From Micromonospora polyrhachis (GTDB lineage Bacteria > Actinomycetota > Actinomycetes > Mycobacteriales > Micromonosporaceae), in assembly GCF_014203835.1 (NCBI RefSeq), contig NZ_JACHJW010000001.1, forward strand, positions 5,530,501 through 5,594,500: a stretch of DNA of 64,000 nucleotides, in the 5' to 3' direction. The first letter of the stretch is position 1, and the number at the start of each line of letters is the position of its first letter. Positions 1 through 8,066 of this stretch are shown here, in pieces. Below the pieces are notes generated by a model that was not told the DNA's origin, did not search any database, and saw only the letters and a program-made list of their open reading frames with translations. The position numbers and the translations under genes are program-made.

Positions 1-822
1 CACCGCGGCGTCCACGGTGGTGCTGCCGCTGGAGAAGCCGATGCTCATGTTCGCCACCGCCGGCTTGATCGCGTTGGCGGTCACCCACTCCACCCCGGCG
101 ATGGTCTCGGCCGAGGTGGTCGTGTTGTCACACTTGAGCACCCGTACCGAGACGAGCTGGACGCTCTTGGCGACCCCGTACGTCGTGCCGCCGACCGTGC
201 CGGCGACGTGCGTGCCGTGCCCGTGGCAGTCGACCCCGGTGCCGTCGACCGCGTCGAAGCCGCTGCTGGCCCGGCCGCCGAAGTCAGTGTGCGTGGTCCG
301 GATGCCGCTGTCGATGATGTACGCGTGCACCGAGCCAGCCTTGTTGGGATAGGTGTAGACCCCATCCGTCGGGCGGGTCGGCTCGTCGACCCGGTCCAGC
401 CCCCACGACGGGGGACTGGGCTGCGTCCCACCGGTGCCGGAGGCCACCTGGTTCTGCTCGACGTACGCCACCGACGGGTCGGCCGCGAGCCGTCGGGCCG
501 CCGCCTCGGAGAGTTTCACCTCGAACCCGGTCAGACCGGCCGAGTAGACGTGCCCCACGGTGCCGGAGTGACCCCGGGCGAGTGTCCGTGCCCGATCGCC
601 CACCGCGCGGGCTCGATCGCTGAAGGTGGTGCTGGCGGTCATGGTGTCCTTGAGGACCACGATGTAGCTGCCCGGCACCGCGTTCGGCGTGCCGGCGAGC
701 CGGATCTCTCCGCTCACCGGTGCCGCCACCGCCGGCCCGCCGATGGCGGTGACCGCCGCCGTCGCGGTGAGCAGGCCCAGCGCCTGCCAGCGGCGGCGAC
801 TGTTGATGTGTGGAAGTCCCAT
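1..822 (-). CDS. Secreted subtilisin-like serine protease (S8), C-terminus off-window
   Basis: Secreted subtilase preproenzyme. The ATG at 822 (reading leftward) follows a purine-rich RBS (AGGAAGCGGGG). The 274 visible residues comprise a twin-arginine-containing, Ala-rich signal peptide (about 1-34), an I9-type inhibitor propeptide (about 50-125, including SYIVVLKD and PSVAYVEQNQ), and the start of the catalytic domain. Catalytic Asp171 (YIIDSGI) and His202 (HGHGTHVAGT) are visible. The catalytic Ser would lie beyond the window edge. The arrangement matches the proteinase K/aqualysin branch. It is divergent from the SOS-controlled genes on its right. Family assignment is firm; substrate and any C-terminal domain are unknown. 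Confidence 0.93.
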   Translation of the reverse strand, partial: MGLPHINSRRRWQALGLLTATAAVTAIGGPAVAAPVSGEIRLAGTPNAVPGSYIVVLKDTMTASTTFSDRARAVGDRARTLARGHSGTVGHVYSAGLTGFEVKLSEAAARRLAADPSVAYVEQNQVASGTGGTQPSPPSWGLDRVDEPTRPTDGVYTYPNKAGSVHAYIIDSGIRTTHTDFGGRASSGFDAVDGTGVDCHGHGTHVAGTVGGTTYGVAKSVQLVSVRVLKCDNTTTSAETIAGVEWVTANAIKPAVANMSIGFSSGSTTVDAAV

Positions 823-1102
823 TTCCCCGCTTCCTGTTGATGGCCGCATCCCCCGTCGGGCATCCTCCCGACAGCGGATGACAGGAACCGAACAGCCGGT
901 TGGGATCGGCTGTCCGGTTAGGTGTATCGATCTTGCCGGGTGTCGAGCGATCCGTCTATGGGCATCTGATCGTGACCGGTGGACCACGCGGCGTGGGTGG
1001 GCGGGAACCCGTGGTGGGGCGGCGTGCCGACGCGTTCGACCGGCCCGGCGTGCGGCGAAGGTTGCTTTTTTGTCCGGGGGGAGGTGTACTGTCTCCAGTA
1101 GT

Positions 1103-1118
1103 TCGAACGTGTGTTCGA
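1103..1118 (+). promoter_or_regulatory. LexA (SOS) box upstream of HEPN/imuA'
   Basis: TCGAACGTGTGTTCGA is a perfect palindrome of the actinobacterial/mycobacterial SOS consensus TCGAAC-N4-GTTCGA. It lies 330 bp upstream of the HEPN gene and about 900 bp upstream of the imuA'-like gene, on the side facing away from the protease. DNA damage should therefore derepress the 1449-2734 genes. A second box at 18916 precedes imuB. Confidence 0.88.
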
Positions 1119-1235
1119 TTCGATCGGATGCTCGTTCAAGCCTCCGGGACGGCGTTTCGCGGCGTCGGTTCCGGATGCGGTTCCGCGGACCGCGTGGGCT
1201 TGGGCAGTCGCGAGCCCAGCCCCCTACAGGCAGGA

Positions 1236-1276
1236 CCGCGGCTCGCCGCCCACGACCCCCGGGCGGCGAGCCGCGG
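1236..1276 (+). other. Perfect 16-bp stem-loop in the SOS leader
   Basis: Arms 1236-1251 (CCGCGGCTCGCCGCCC) and 1261-1276 are perfectly complementary around a 9-nt loop. No T-tract follows. In the plus-strand transcript from the LexA-controlled promoter it would form in the 5' leader, so it could be an attenuator, a terminator of weak upstream transcription, or an RNA-stability element. Confidence 0.6.
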
Positions 1277-1448
1277 ACCAGCCCGGTTCAGCCGGCCGGG
1301 TGTGGTGTGGGGAAGCGTCCACATCCGGCCGGCGACCTACCGGTGCGTCTCCCCACGCACCACAGGGCTAGCAGGTCCAGCGCGTCACCACCGGCTCCAG
1401 CCGCTTCCCGGGGACGCGTGACGTTGGCGACGCGGAGGAGACGATCCC

Positions 1449-1898
1449 ATGCCGACCACTCCGGTTCCGGCCCCCACAGTGCCGGCGCACATGCTGCCGC
1501 ACCGCACTCCGGCCCAACTGCTGGCAATCGCCCGTCAGGGGCTGGCCGAAGCCGCCCAGACCCGGCCCGACGGCCTGCGCTACGCCGCCGCCCACCTGGC
1601 CGCCCTGCGTGCCGCCGCAGCGATGCTCGCCGCGCGGGCCCGTCCCGCCCCCACCCGCCGAAACCGGGTCACCAGCGTCTGGGCGCTACTGGTCATCGTC
1701 GCCCCGGACCTGGGCGACTGGGCGAACTTCTTCGCCACCGGCGCGACCAAACGGGCCGCAGCCGAGGCCGGCATCCCCCGGGTGGTGACCGCCCGGGAAG
1801 CCGACGACCTGCTGCGCGCGGCCGAACAGTTCGTGGCGGTGGTTGAGGCAGCACTCGGCGTCGCCCACCAGCCCGCCCTCGACGGGCTGGCCGCCTGA
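1449..1898 (+). CDS. SAV_6107-like HEPN-domain protein
   Basis: Small (149 aa) helical, Ala-rich protein recognised as resembling the SAV_6107 HEPN family of actinobacteria. It starts at ATG 1449 after a strong GGAGGAGA RBS. The N-terminal segment HRTPAQLLAIARQGLAEAA and the long helices around 30-65 and 100-135 fit a four-helix HEPN bundle. A canonical RxxxxH ribonuclease motif is not obvious to me. It sits behind a LexA box and upstream of an imuA'-like gene, so a role linked to the SOS mutasome is plausible but unproven. HEPN proteins often act on RNA or with nucleotidyltransferases. Confidence 0.7.
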   Translation: MPTTPVPAPTVPAHMLPHRTPAQLLAIARQGLAEAAQTRPDGLRYAAAHLAALRAAAAMLAARARPAPTRRNRVTSVWALLVIVAPDLGDWANFFATGATKRAAAEAGIPRVVTAREADDLLRAAEQFVAVVEAALGVAHQPALDGLAA

Positions 1899-2014
1899 CC
1901 GGCTGCCGCTCGTACCCAAGCCGACGACGAAGACAGCACATCGGTCCATCGCCAACACGGTGGCCCGATCCAGGACAACCAGAACGATCCAGGTACGACG
2001 GGGGTGGGCTGGCC

Positions 2015-2734
2015 ATGGCGGGCCGGATGGTGGTCGGCTCCACCGCATTGGCGGGGCTGGTCCGCGCGGCGAGCGCACCGGACCCGGTCGGTGCCCACCG
2101 GCTGCTGCCGGTGCTACCCGAGCTGTCCGGACTACTGCCCAACCGAGGGCTGCGCCGAGGCAGCACGGTCGCCGTCGCCGCCGGCCGGCCTGCGCACAGC
2201 GGCGGCACATCGCTGATGCTGGCGCTGCTCGCCGAGGCGTCCCGTTCCGGCTCCTGGTGCGCCGTGGTCGGCGTACCCACCTTCGGGGCGGTCGCGGCAG
2301 CCGATCTCGGCATCGCGTTGGACCGGCTCGCCCTCGTGCCACACCCCGGCCCGGAGTGGGCGACCGTGGTTGCCGCCCTGATCGACGGGGTCGACGTCGT
2401 CGTCACCGCCGTACCGGGAACGGTCAGCGCCTCGGTGGTGACTCGGCTGGCCGCTCGGGCCCGCCAGCGTGGCAGTGTGCTCGTCCCGTACGGCGAATGG
2501 GACGGTGCCGACGTCACCCTGCGGGTGATGCGCGGAGCCTGGGAAGGGCTCGGCCAGGGCCGGGGACGGCTCCGCCGGCGGGAAGTGACCATCTCCGCTC
2601 GGGGACGAGGGGCGGCAGCACGGCCGAAGGAGATCCGGGTCTGGCTCCCCGGCGACCGCTCCGGACGACGCATCCCGGACGCGCCCCCGGCGTCGTCCCC
2701 TCCACGACGGACGATGCTGACCTTGACGGGGTAA
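2015..2734 (+). CDS. imuA': ImuA'-like RecA-fold protein of the SOS mutasome
   Basis: 239-aa protein resembling the RecA-like ImuA' factors that partner ImuB and DnaE2 in damage-induced mutagenesis. Visible features are an N-terminal helical region (LLPVLPELSGLLPNRGLRRG), a beta strand STVAVA followed by a degenerate Walker A-like stretch (GRPAHSGGTSL), hydrophobic RecA-core strands (WCAVVGVP; DVVVTAVP) and a basic C-terminal tail. ATG 2015 follows a G-rich RBS-like run; ATG 2027 is an alternative. imuB, usually its neighbour, lies 16 kb downstream behind its own LexA box. Assignment rests on fold features and on the HEPN/SOS context, so it is likely rather than certain. Confidence 0.7.
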   Translation: MAGRMVVGSTALAGLVRAASAPDPVGAHRLLPVLPELSGLLPNRGLRRGSTVAVAAGRPAHSGGTSLMLALLAEASRSGSWCAVVGVPTFGAVAAADLGIALDRLALVPHPGPEWATVVAALIDGVDVVVTAVPGTVSASVVTRLAARARQRGSVLVPYGEWDGADVTLRVMRGAWEGLGQGRGRLRRREVTISARGRGAAARPKEIRVWLPGDRSGRRIPDAPPASSPPRRTMLTLTG

Positions 2735-2766
2735 TGACCCCATTCATATCCAGGTAGTCTCTCGCC

Positions 2767-3363
2767 GTGCTAGGTGGCGGGGTGGGGCGACGGGCGCAGG
2801 TGCGTGGAAGGTCCGGTCGCGGGACAGCGATTGCGCGTTGGTGGCGCGGGCATCAGCCCCCCCGGCGCCAGAGTTGGTGGGCGGCGGGTGCGCTGCTCGC
2901 GGTGGTGGCCGGTGCGGTGACCTGGGCACTGTGGCCCGACCCCGAACCGGAGCCCCGAGCACGACAGTACCGGGAGGTCACCGCTTGTCTGCTCACCGAT
3001 GACCAGGGTGTAACCGGGGCAGAGGCGGCCGTGGTCTGGGCCGGGATGCAGGACGCGTCACTGCGTACCCGCGCGAAGGTCCAGTTCCTTCAGGTCGACG
3101 GCGCGCAGACGATCGACAACGCGCGTACCTACCTGGGAAGTCTGGTGCAGAACCGGTGTGACCTGGTGCTGGCGGTCGGTACGGCACCGGTTGGTGCCGT
3201 ACGGGAGAACGCGGCGCGGTTCCCGTCCGCGCGGTTCGTGACCGTCGGTAGCGGCGCTCCCGCCGCGAACGTGTCCGTGGTGATGGAAACAACGCCAGAG
3301 GCGGTACGCGCCCAGGTCGACCGCATCGTCACCGAGGCGGTCGGCCAAGACAGCGACCGCTGA
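2767..3363 (+). CDS. Membrane-anchored BMP/PnrA-like sensor protein, short form
   Basis: 198-aa protein with a basic N-terminus, one membrane segment (about 39-57, WWAAGALLAVVAGAVTWAL) and an extracytoplasmic domain. The domain resembles the first lobe of basic-membrane-protein (BMP/PnrA) nucleoside-binding lipoproteins: TACLLTDDQGV near the start, then WAGMQDAS, a central CDLVLAVGTAPVGAV and RFVTVGS. It is much shorter than a complete two-lobe BMP receptor (over 300 aa) and has no lipobox, so a signalling or degenerate role is likelier than transport. It starts at GTG 2767, 32 bp after imuA', possibly cotranscribed. Confidence 0.6.
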   Translation: MLGGGVGRRAQVRGRSGRGTAIARWWRGHQPPRRQSWWAAGALLAVVAGAVTWALWPDPEPEPRARQYREVTACLLTDDQGVTGAEAAVVWAGMQDASLRTRAKVQFLQVDGAQTIDNARTYLGSLVQNRCDLVLAVGTAPVGAVRENAARFPSARFVTVGSGAPAANVSVVMETTPEAVRAQVDRIVTEAVGQDSDR

Positions 3364-3659
3364 GCCGGTTGCTCCTCGCGGCCTCGCGGCCTCGCGGGCT
3401 ACGCCGGGCTCCTCACTATCTCCGTACCTCTGGCATCGCCTCGGCGGGCTGCACACGTGGTGGCCGGCGGGAAAGGGGCTGAGCTGGGGTGGGGCAGTTT
3501 CGCATGCGCCGATTCGACCATGGCGCCTGCCGTTTGGCGGTCGAGGTGACGACGGTTGCTGGTAGCCACCAAGCTGAGAATCCGAGATTGTGAATGTCTG
3601 GCCATCTGAGTGCTGATGGTTCCAACTGAATCGGACCACCTGGAAGTGGGGAGTGGCCT

Positions 3660-4634
3660 GTGTCGATGCCACCGGAGCCCGATCCATCCATGAACGCCCC
3701 AGAGTTTGTCGCGGCCCTGCACGCGTTACGCCTGTGGTCAGGGCTGTCGTATCGGGAGTTGGCCGCGAAGGCACGGGCATCGGGAGGTTCGCTTCCGCCG
3801 AGCACCGTCGCCACGATGCTTGGCCGAAACACCCTGCCCCGGGCCCCGCTGATCGCGACGTTCGTCCTAGCCTGCGGCCTGGATCAGGACGCTGCTGACC
3901 GCTGGACTGCGGTGGGCATCAGTATCGCCATGGGATCCGAACACCCGGCATCAAGGTCTCCCGAACCGCTTGAACCGCCGTCAGGCAGCAGCGCTGGGCA
4001 GGTGCCAACGGATCCTCAGGTGAAGGGACGCCTGCGGTTGTGGTCAGCGGTGGTCGGCCTGGGTGTCGTCGGGCTGGTGATCTGTTTCGCGGCGGTCCTG
4101 CTGTCCGAGCGAGCTGGCAGCCAAGGGGAGGGCGTTGGTGCCAAGTCCGAACTGCTCGCTGAAGGCTGGTTCCTCATCCAGCCCGCTCATATCCCCGACC
4201 ATGGCTTCTGTGTCGGCGAGGGCCGTGAACGCAACCGTCGTACCGATCGTCCCCTTGCCGTCCAACGTCCATGCGCCGCGATTGTTCCGGACACCTACCT
4301 CGCTGCGACGAGTATCGGTGGGGTCTACGAGATCCGATGGCATCATCGGGAGAAAGGCGTCGGATGCCTCACCGTCGACGAAGCGCTAACAGTCGACGAG
4401 GCGCTGATAGCACCCGACAAGTGCACCGGGGCACCCCATCAGCGTTACCAACTGGAGCCGGCTCAGACACCGGCGCCGAACGGGTATCGAATCCGACCAA
4501 CTCACAGCGGGCTTTGCCTCGGAATTCTCGGCGGTCTGGCGGACGTGGAGAACGGAGCCGAGGTCGCCCAATCGACCTGCACCGGGGCCGCTGACCAGGT
4601 GTTCCTGTTGCAGCCGACAATGCGTTCCTTCTGA
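3660..4634 (+). CDS. HTH - transmembrane - ricin-type beta-trefoil-like protein
   Basis: 324-aa modular membrane protein. Residues about 10-80 form a cytoplasmic XRE-like helix-turn-helix (SGLSYRELAAKA, then PSTVATMLGRNTLP) of a kind common in actinomycetes. Residues about 128-150 are one membrane segment (VVGLGVVGLVICFAAVLL). The exported C-terminal half resembles a RICIN beta-trefoil (GFCVGEG, GLCLGILGG, GAEVAQSTC, plus paired cysteines). This could sense extracellular glycan and act on DNA or partners inside. A short internal tandem duplication (TVDEALTVDEAL, about 4371-4402) is visible. GTG 3660 is the longest start; ATG 3666 or 3690 are alternatives. The 296 bp upstream hold no gene. Ligand is unknown. 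Confidence 0.65.
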   Translation: MSMPPEPDPSMNAPEFVAALHALRLWSGLSYRELAAKARASGGSLPPSTVATMLGRNTLPRAPLIATFVLACGLDQDAADRWTAVGISIAMGSEHPASRSPEPLEPPSGSSAGQVPTDPQVKGRLRLWSAVVGLGVVGLVICFAAVLLSERAGSQGEGVGAKSELLAEGWFLIQPAHIPDHGFCVGEGRERNRRTDRPLAVQRPCAAIVPDTYLAATSIGGVYEIRWHHREKGVGCLTVDEALTVDEALIAPDKCTGAPHQRYQLEPAQTPAPNGYRIRPTHSGLCLGILGGLADVENGAEVAQSTCTGAADQVFLLQPTMRSF

Positions 4635-4736
4635 ACCGGCAAGCCCGGTCGGGTTGACCGTAACGGGTGGCTGCCGGGATGGTGCGCCCGCCGGTACATT
4701 TACCACTGGCGCTTGCTGATCCTTGGAGGTAGCGGG

Positions 4737-5666
4737 ATGGAGACGAAGGAAGATCCGCTAGAGGATTGGCTCGACTCTCTCCTGGAGCGGTTCCTGTCGC
4801 TGCGGGATGGCGAACTGGCCCAGGACATCGAGTTGGACTTCTCGGGGGAGTCGCTCGACCGTTTGGAAGCGGCCATGCTGGAGCGATTCGACTTTGCGGA
4901 CGACGTCCACGACCCGGACGAGCAGGACTTCGTGCTGGGCGTCGCCGGCTACCTGGGCGAGGTGCTGCTGCGACTCGCCGGCGGGTCCTGGGCCTGGCCG
5001 GACGGCCCCGACAGCGGAGGCCACGACTATCTAGACAGTGGAGGCCACGACGTGCCGTTCGTGGTGGCGGATCCGGTGCTCGAGTTGGACTCGGTGTCGC
5101 CGATCGACCTGATCATGACGGCGGTCCGGGTCGGCGACGGGCAACAGTTCGGCGCGCTCTACCTGAGGTGGGAATCGGCGGTACGGCGGGCAAGAACGGA
5201 ACGGCCCTCGTGGCACCCCGCGAAGCAGCCGACGGATCTCGACCTGCTCGAACCAGCCGACACGGCGGACCTCCCCACCTGGCTCGTACGCCGGGAGGCC
5301 GACTTCGCAGACTGGACCGCAGCCTACGCACCCGGCGCGACCCTGGACTTCTCCCGAGAATCACTCGATGCACTGGAGGAGGCGGTCCGGCGGGCCGTGC
5401 CCACCCGGGAGGACCTGGTGTCAACAGCTAATCGTGAATTCCTCGACGGGGCATCGTGGTATCTGGGTGAGGTGATACGCCGCGAACTCGGCGGTCAGTG
5501 GATGCTTGAAGGATCCTCGGATATCAATCCGGGTGGCAGGTGTCTCCGCCGGGTGGGCCCGTACGAGGGAAAGATCGTTCCCGCGCTTACCCTGGGGAAC
5601 GCAATTGATCAGCCGGGGCATCTGATCGCGCACTACGACACGTTTTCTGGACGCGTAGATCATTGA
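4737..5666 (+). CDS. Hypothetical protein with an internally duplicated acidic domain
   Basis: 309-aa acidic cytoplasmic protein of unknown function. ATG 4737 is chosen because GGAGGT lies 6 nt upstream; a GTG at 4713 is in frame. Two copies of one domain are visible. The first is LDFSGESLDRLEAAML...GYLGEVLLRLAGGSW (nt about 4830-4993); the second is LDFSRESLDALEEAVR...WYLGEVIRRELGGQW (nt about 5342-5503). A short DSGGHD repeat lies between them. No signal peptide or membrane segment is seen. It ends 54 bp before the exported nuclease-like gene, in the same direction, so a regulatory, adaptor or immunity role in that operon is possible but speculative. Confidence 0.55.
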   Translation: METKEDPLEDWLDSLLERFLSLRDGELAQDIELDFSGESLDRLEAAMLERFDFADDVHDPDEQDFVLGVAGYLGEVLLRLAGGSWAWPDGPDSGGHDYLDSGGHDVPFVVADPVLELDSVSPIDLIMTAVRVGDGQQFGALYLRWESAVRRARTERPSWHPAKQPTDLDLLEPADTADLPTWLVRREADFADWTAAYAPGATLDFSRESLDALEEAVRRAVPTREDLVSTANREFLDGASWYLGEVIRRELGGQWMLEGSSDINPGGRCLRRVGPYEGKIVPALTLGNAIDQPGHLIAHYDTFSGRVDH

Positions 5667-5720
5667 CGTCACCGTATATCCTGTGGGCGCGTGGAGTCGC
5701 CGGCTACAGGGGTGATCAAT

Positions 5721-8066
5721 ATGATCCGATCGCACAGGCGGCCCGGGGCAGCGGTCGCCCTGGTCCTGGCTCTGCTGTGCGCGTTCGTGGGGCTTGCGGG
5801 TGCCCCCGCCGCCAACGCTGCCCCGTCGCCGATCCCGTTGCCCGGCATCGATGTCACTGCCGCGCCGTCCGCCGAGGATCTCGCGCGCACGTTCGAATAC
5901 CCGAGCTATGACTACCTTCGAGGTCGGATTCCGTGGGACTCGCCGAGGCTGGATGACGGTTCTCTGTCGAAGCTGAAACCACACGAGGCGTATCGGACGG
6001 GCACGGTGAACCACCTTCTCTCCGCATGGTGGGAAAGCAGTGCGCGGGCAGCCTTGCAGATAAGGCTTGAAAAGAAATTCAAGAACGCATCGCAGGCAGC
6101 GAGGGACCGCGAGACGGAGCGGACGTGGTTGAAGTGGGAGAACTCGACCATCACCGCCTGGAACAACAACTCCCGTGGGGCCGGATACCAGGCCGCGTAC
6201 GGAGCGGCGGCCGGACTGGTGGGGGGTGGCTGGCAGTCGGAGGAGACGTACCCGGACACCACTGATCGCGCCCGGCCGGACTTCTTCCACCCTGACGCGG
6301 TCGAGCAGGTCGAGTGCAAGTTCAGCCTCGCCTTCGTCAGGATCAACGAACGACAGCTGAACAACTACCTGGCGCACCTACGGCGACTGGGCGGCGGGCG
6401 GTTGACCTACGCGATCGGGGTCCTGCCGGTCGAGGAGCCGGAGAAGACCAAGGCGGCGGATCAGCTCAAGAAGATCGAAAAAGCCAACGGCCAGATCAGG
6501 AAACTGAACGAAGACCGCGTCAAAGCCGGCGAAGCACCGTACCCGCTGGTCGAAGTCCGCTATTGGCCAGCCGAGGCGGTCCCGGTGCGTGCCCTGCCCG
6601 AGGCGGAGGTGGACCCGCCCGACGGGGCCGGCGGTGTTGCCGTGGGGGCCGAACCGCCACCGGTCGTCCCGCCGCCGCCGGGCGCGCTGAACGCCACCGG
6701 GCAGCACCAGGCCGAGAGCGCGGTCACGGAGGCCATGACAGGCTCTCCCGATTCCCCCGAGGACGCCGCCGAGACCGCGAAGACGATCGAGGAGGCCGCC
6801 AGAGACCTGGGTTATGCCAACGCTGAGGACGCGGACCTCACGCAAGAGCCGCTTGGCGGTGTCGACTTCTCGACCCTGGAACTCCGGTACGTCTCGGACA
6901 CCTACGACGGCGGTGTCGGCACGGGGGTGCAGTACGCGTACCAGGTGGACGCGAAGCCCGGCGTGGCCGTCTCCTACGGTGGGCGAGAGTCGGCGCAGCT
7001 CGCGGCGGACTCCTTCTTCACCTGGCTGGTCCTGCCACCGCAGAGCTTCACGGTCAACCTCAACCCGGACGAACCGAACCGGATCATCGACGCGCGGCTC
7101 GGCAGGACCGACGCGGGCCGGGTCCTGCTCGAGGCGGACCTACAGATGAAGAAGACAGTCGGCAAACTGATCCATCCGGACACCGCACGGGGTCGGGCGT
7201 TCTGGGACAACCTGCGGGGTGAGACCAGTTGCATCTCGATGCGGCAGTGGATCACGCCGCGACCGGCGGTGGTCCGGGAGAACGGCAACGAACTGTTCAT
7301 CCTCGACGCGCCGCTCGAGGTCAAGATGGAGACCGAATACTTCAAGACCGAGGGGGCCGCCACCAGCGCGAACTGTCCCGGGCAGGCGACCCGCGACACC
7401 GAGCACAACGAGGTGGTCTACCGGCAGCGGATCCTGCCGGAGTTGGAGAAGGCGGTGAACACCGCACCCGAATACGCCGACCTGCGTCGGGTCTACGTCA
7501 GCCGAGTTGCCGCCGAGTGGTACCGGCAGCGCAGCGAGACAAAGACCACCGCGTACGGCGAGTTGGTCGACTCCGGCGACGCTAGCGCGTGGCCGTCGCG
7601 GGTGCCGTGGGACCCGAAGGAGGTCTTCGATCGGTTTGTGAAGTCGTACAAGGATGGCGAGTTCCGGGTCGAGCGGACCACCCGCGAGGGGAACCGTGTG
7701 CTGACCCAGCTCTACGTGTACGGCGGCGTCGACTTCACCAACATTCCGAAAGACCTGTTGAGCGGTGCCGAGTTCGCCAACGATCGGCCGACGTTGGACA
7801 CGACGGTCCGCGACGCCCTGGTCAAGCCCACCACGGAGGCAGGGAAGGGCGCGATGTGGCTCGGCGGTCGGTCGACCGAACGGCCACTGTCGTCGCCGCA
7901 CCCGATGCCCGGGTCACCGCTCGGCAACCCCCTGTTCTACGTGCTGGCCGTCCTGCCGGTGCTCACCTGGCTGACCATTGGTGGCTATCTGCTGATCCGT
8001 CGCCGCACGAGACCGGCCGCCACGCCTTCGGCGGGTCCGGCCCCGACCACCCCCGCAGGTCAATGA
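5721..8066 (+). CDS. Exported, C-terminally anchored protein with RecB-like PD-(D/E)XK nuclease signature
   Basis: 781-aa protein. ATG 5721 is chosen over GTG 5691 because AGGGGTG precedes it and it begins a clean signal peptide (MIRSHRRPGAAVALVLALL, cleavage near APAANAA). The exported region contains PD at 186-187, ECK at 198-200 and QLNNY shortly after. This matches the PD-(D/E)XK core plus the QxxxY motif of RecB-like nucleases, suggesting metal-dependent DNA cleavage outside the membrane. A Pro-rich linker (about 310-330) leads to a large unrecognised domain (about 375-700) containing FFTWLVLPPQ and NLNPDEPNRIIDARLGRTD. A C-terminal membrane helix (about 738-758) ends in RRR, predicting an outward-facing anchored protein. 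The stop overlaps the next gene (ATGA). Catalysis is inferred from motifs only. Confidence 0.62.
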   Translation: MIRSHRRPGAAVALVLALLCAFVGLAGAPAANAAPSPIPLPGIDVTAAPSAEDLARTFEYPSYDYLRGRIPWDSPRLDDGSLSKLKPHEAYRTGTVNHLLSAWWESSARAALQIRLEKKFKNASQAARDRETERTWLKWENSTITAWNNNSRGAGYQAAYGAAAGLVGGGWQSEETYPDTTDRARPDFFHPDAVEQVECKFSLAFVRINERQLNNYLAHLRRLGGGRLTYAIGVLPVEEPEKTKAADQLKKIEKANGQIRKLNEDRVKAGEAPYPLVEVRYWPAEAVPVRALPEAEVDPPDGAGGVAVGAEPPPVVPPPPGALNATGQHQAESAVTEAMTGSPDSPEDAAETAKTIEEAARDLGYANAEDADLTQEPLGGVDFSTLELRYVSDTYDGGVGTGVQYAYQVDAKPGVAVSYGGRESAQLAADSFFTWLVLPPQSFTVNLNPDEPNRIIDARLGRTDAGRVLLEADLQMKKTVGKLIHPDTARGRAFWDNLRGETSCISMRQWITPRPAVVRENGNELFILDAPLEVKMETEYFKTEGAATSANCPGQATRDTEHNEVVYRQRILPELEKAVNTAPEYADLRRVYVSRVAAEWYRQRSETKTTAYGELVDSGDASAWPSRVPWDPKEVFDRFVKSYKDGEFRVERTTREGNRVLTQLYVYGGVDFTNIPKDLLSGAEFANDRPTLDTTVRDALVKPTTEAGKGAMWLGGRSTERPLSSPHPMPGSPLGNPLFYVLAVLPVLTWLTIGGYLLIRRRTRPAATPSAGPAPTTPAGQ

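Larger units (their letters stand above)
823..1448. other. 626-bp intergenic region with SOS promoter region and hairpins
   Basis: No convincing gene is seen. The region separates the divergent protease from the HEPN gene. It holds a perfect LexA box (1103-1118), a 16-bp perfect stem-loop (1236-1276), and a weaker imperfect hairpin at about 1298-1365 (arms like GTGGTGTGGGGA and TCCCCACGCACCAC). About 330 bp lie between the LexA box and the HEPN start, so the SOS transcript probably has a long structured leader. Short open frames here have poor composition and no RBS. Confidence 0.6.
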
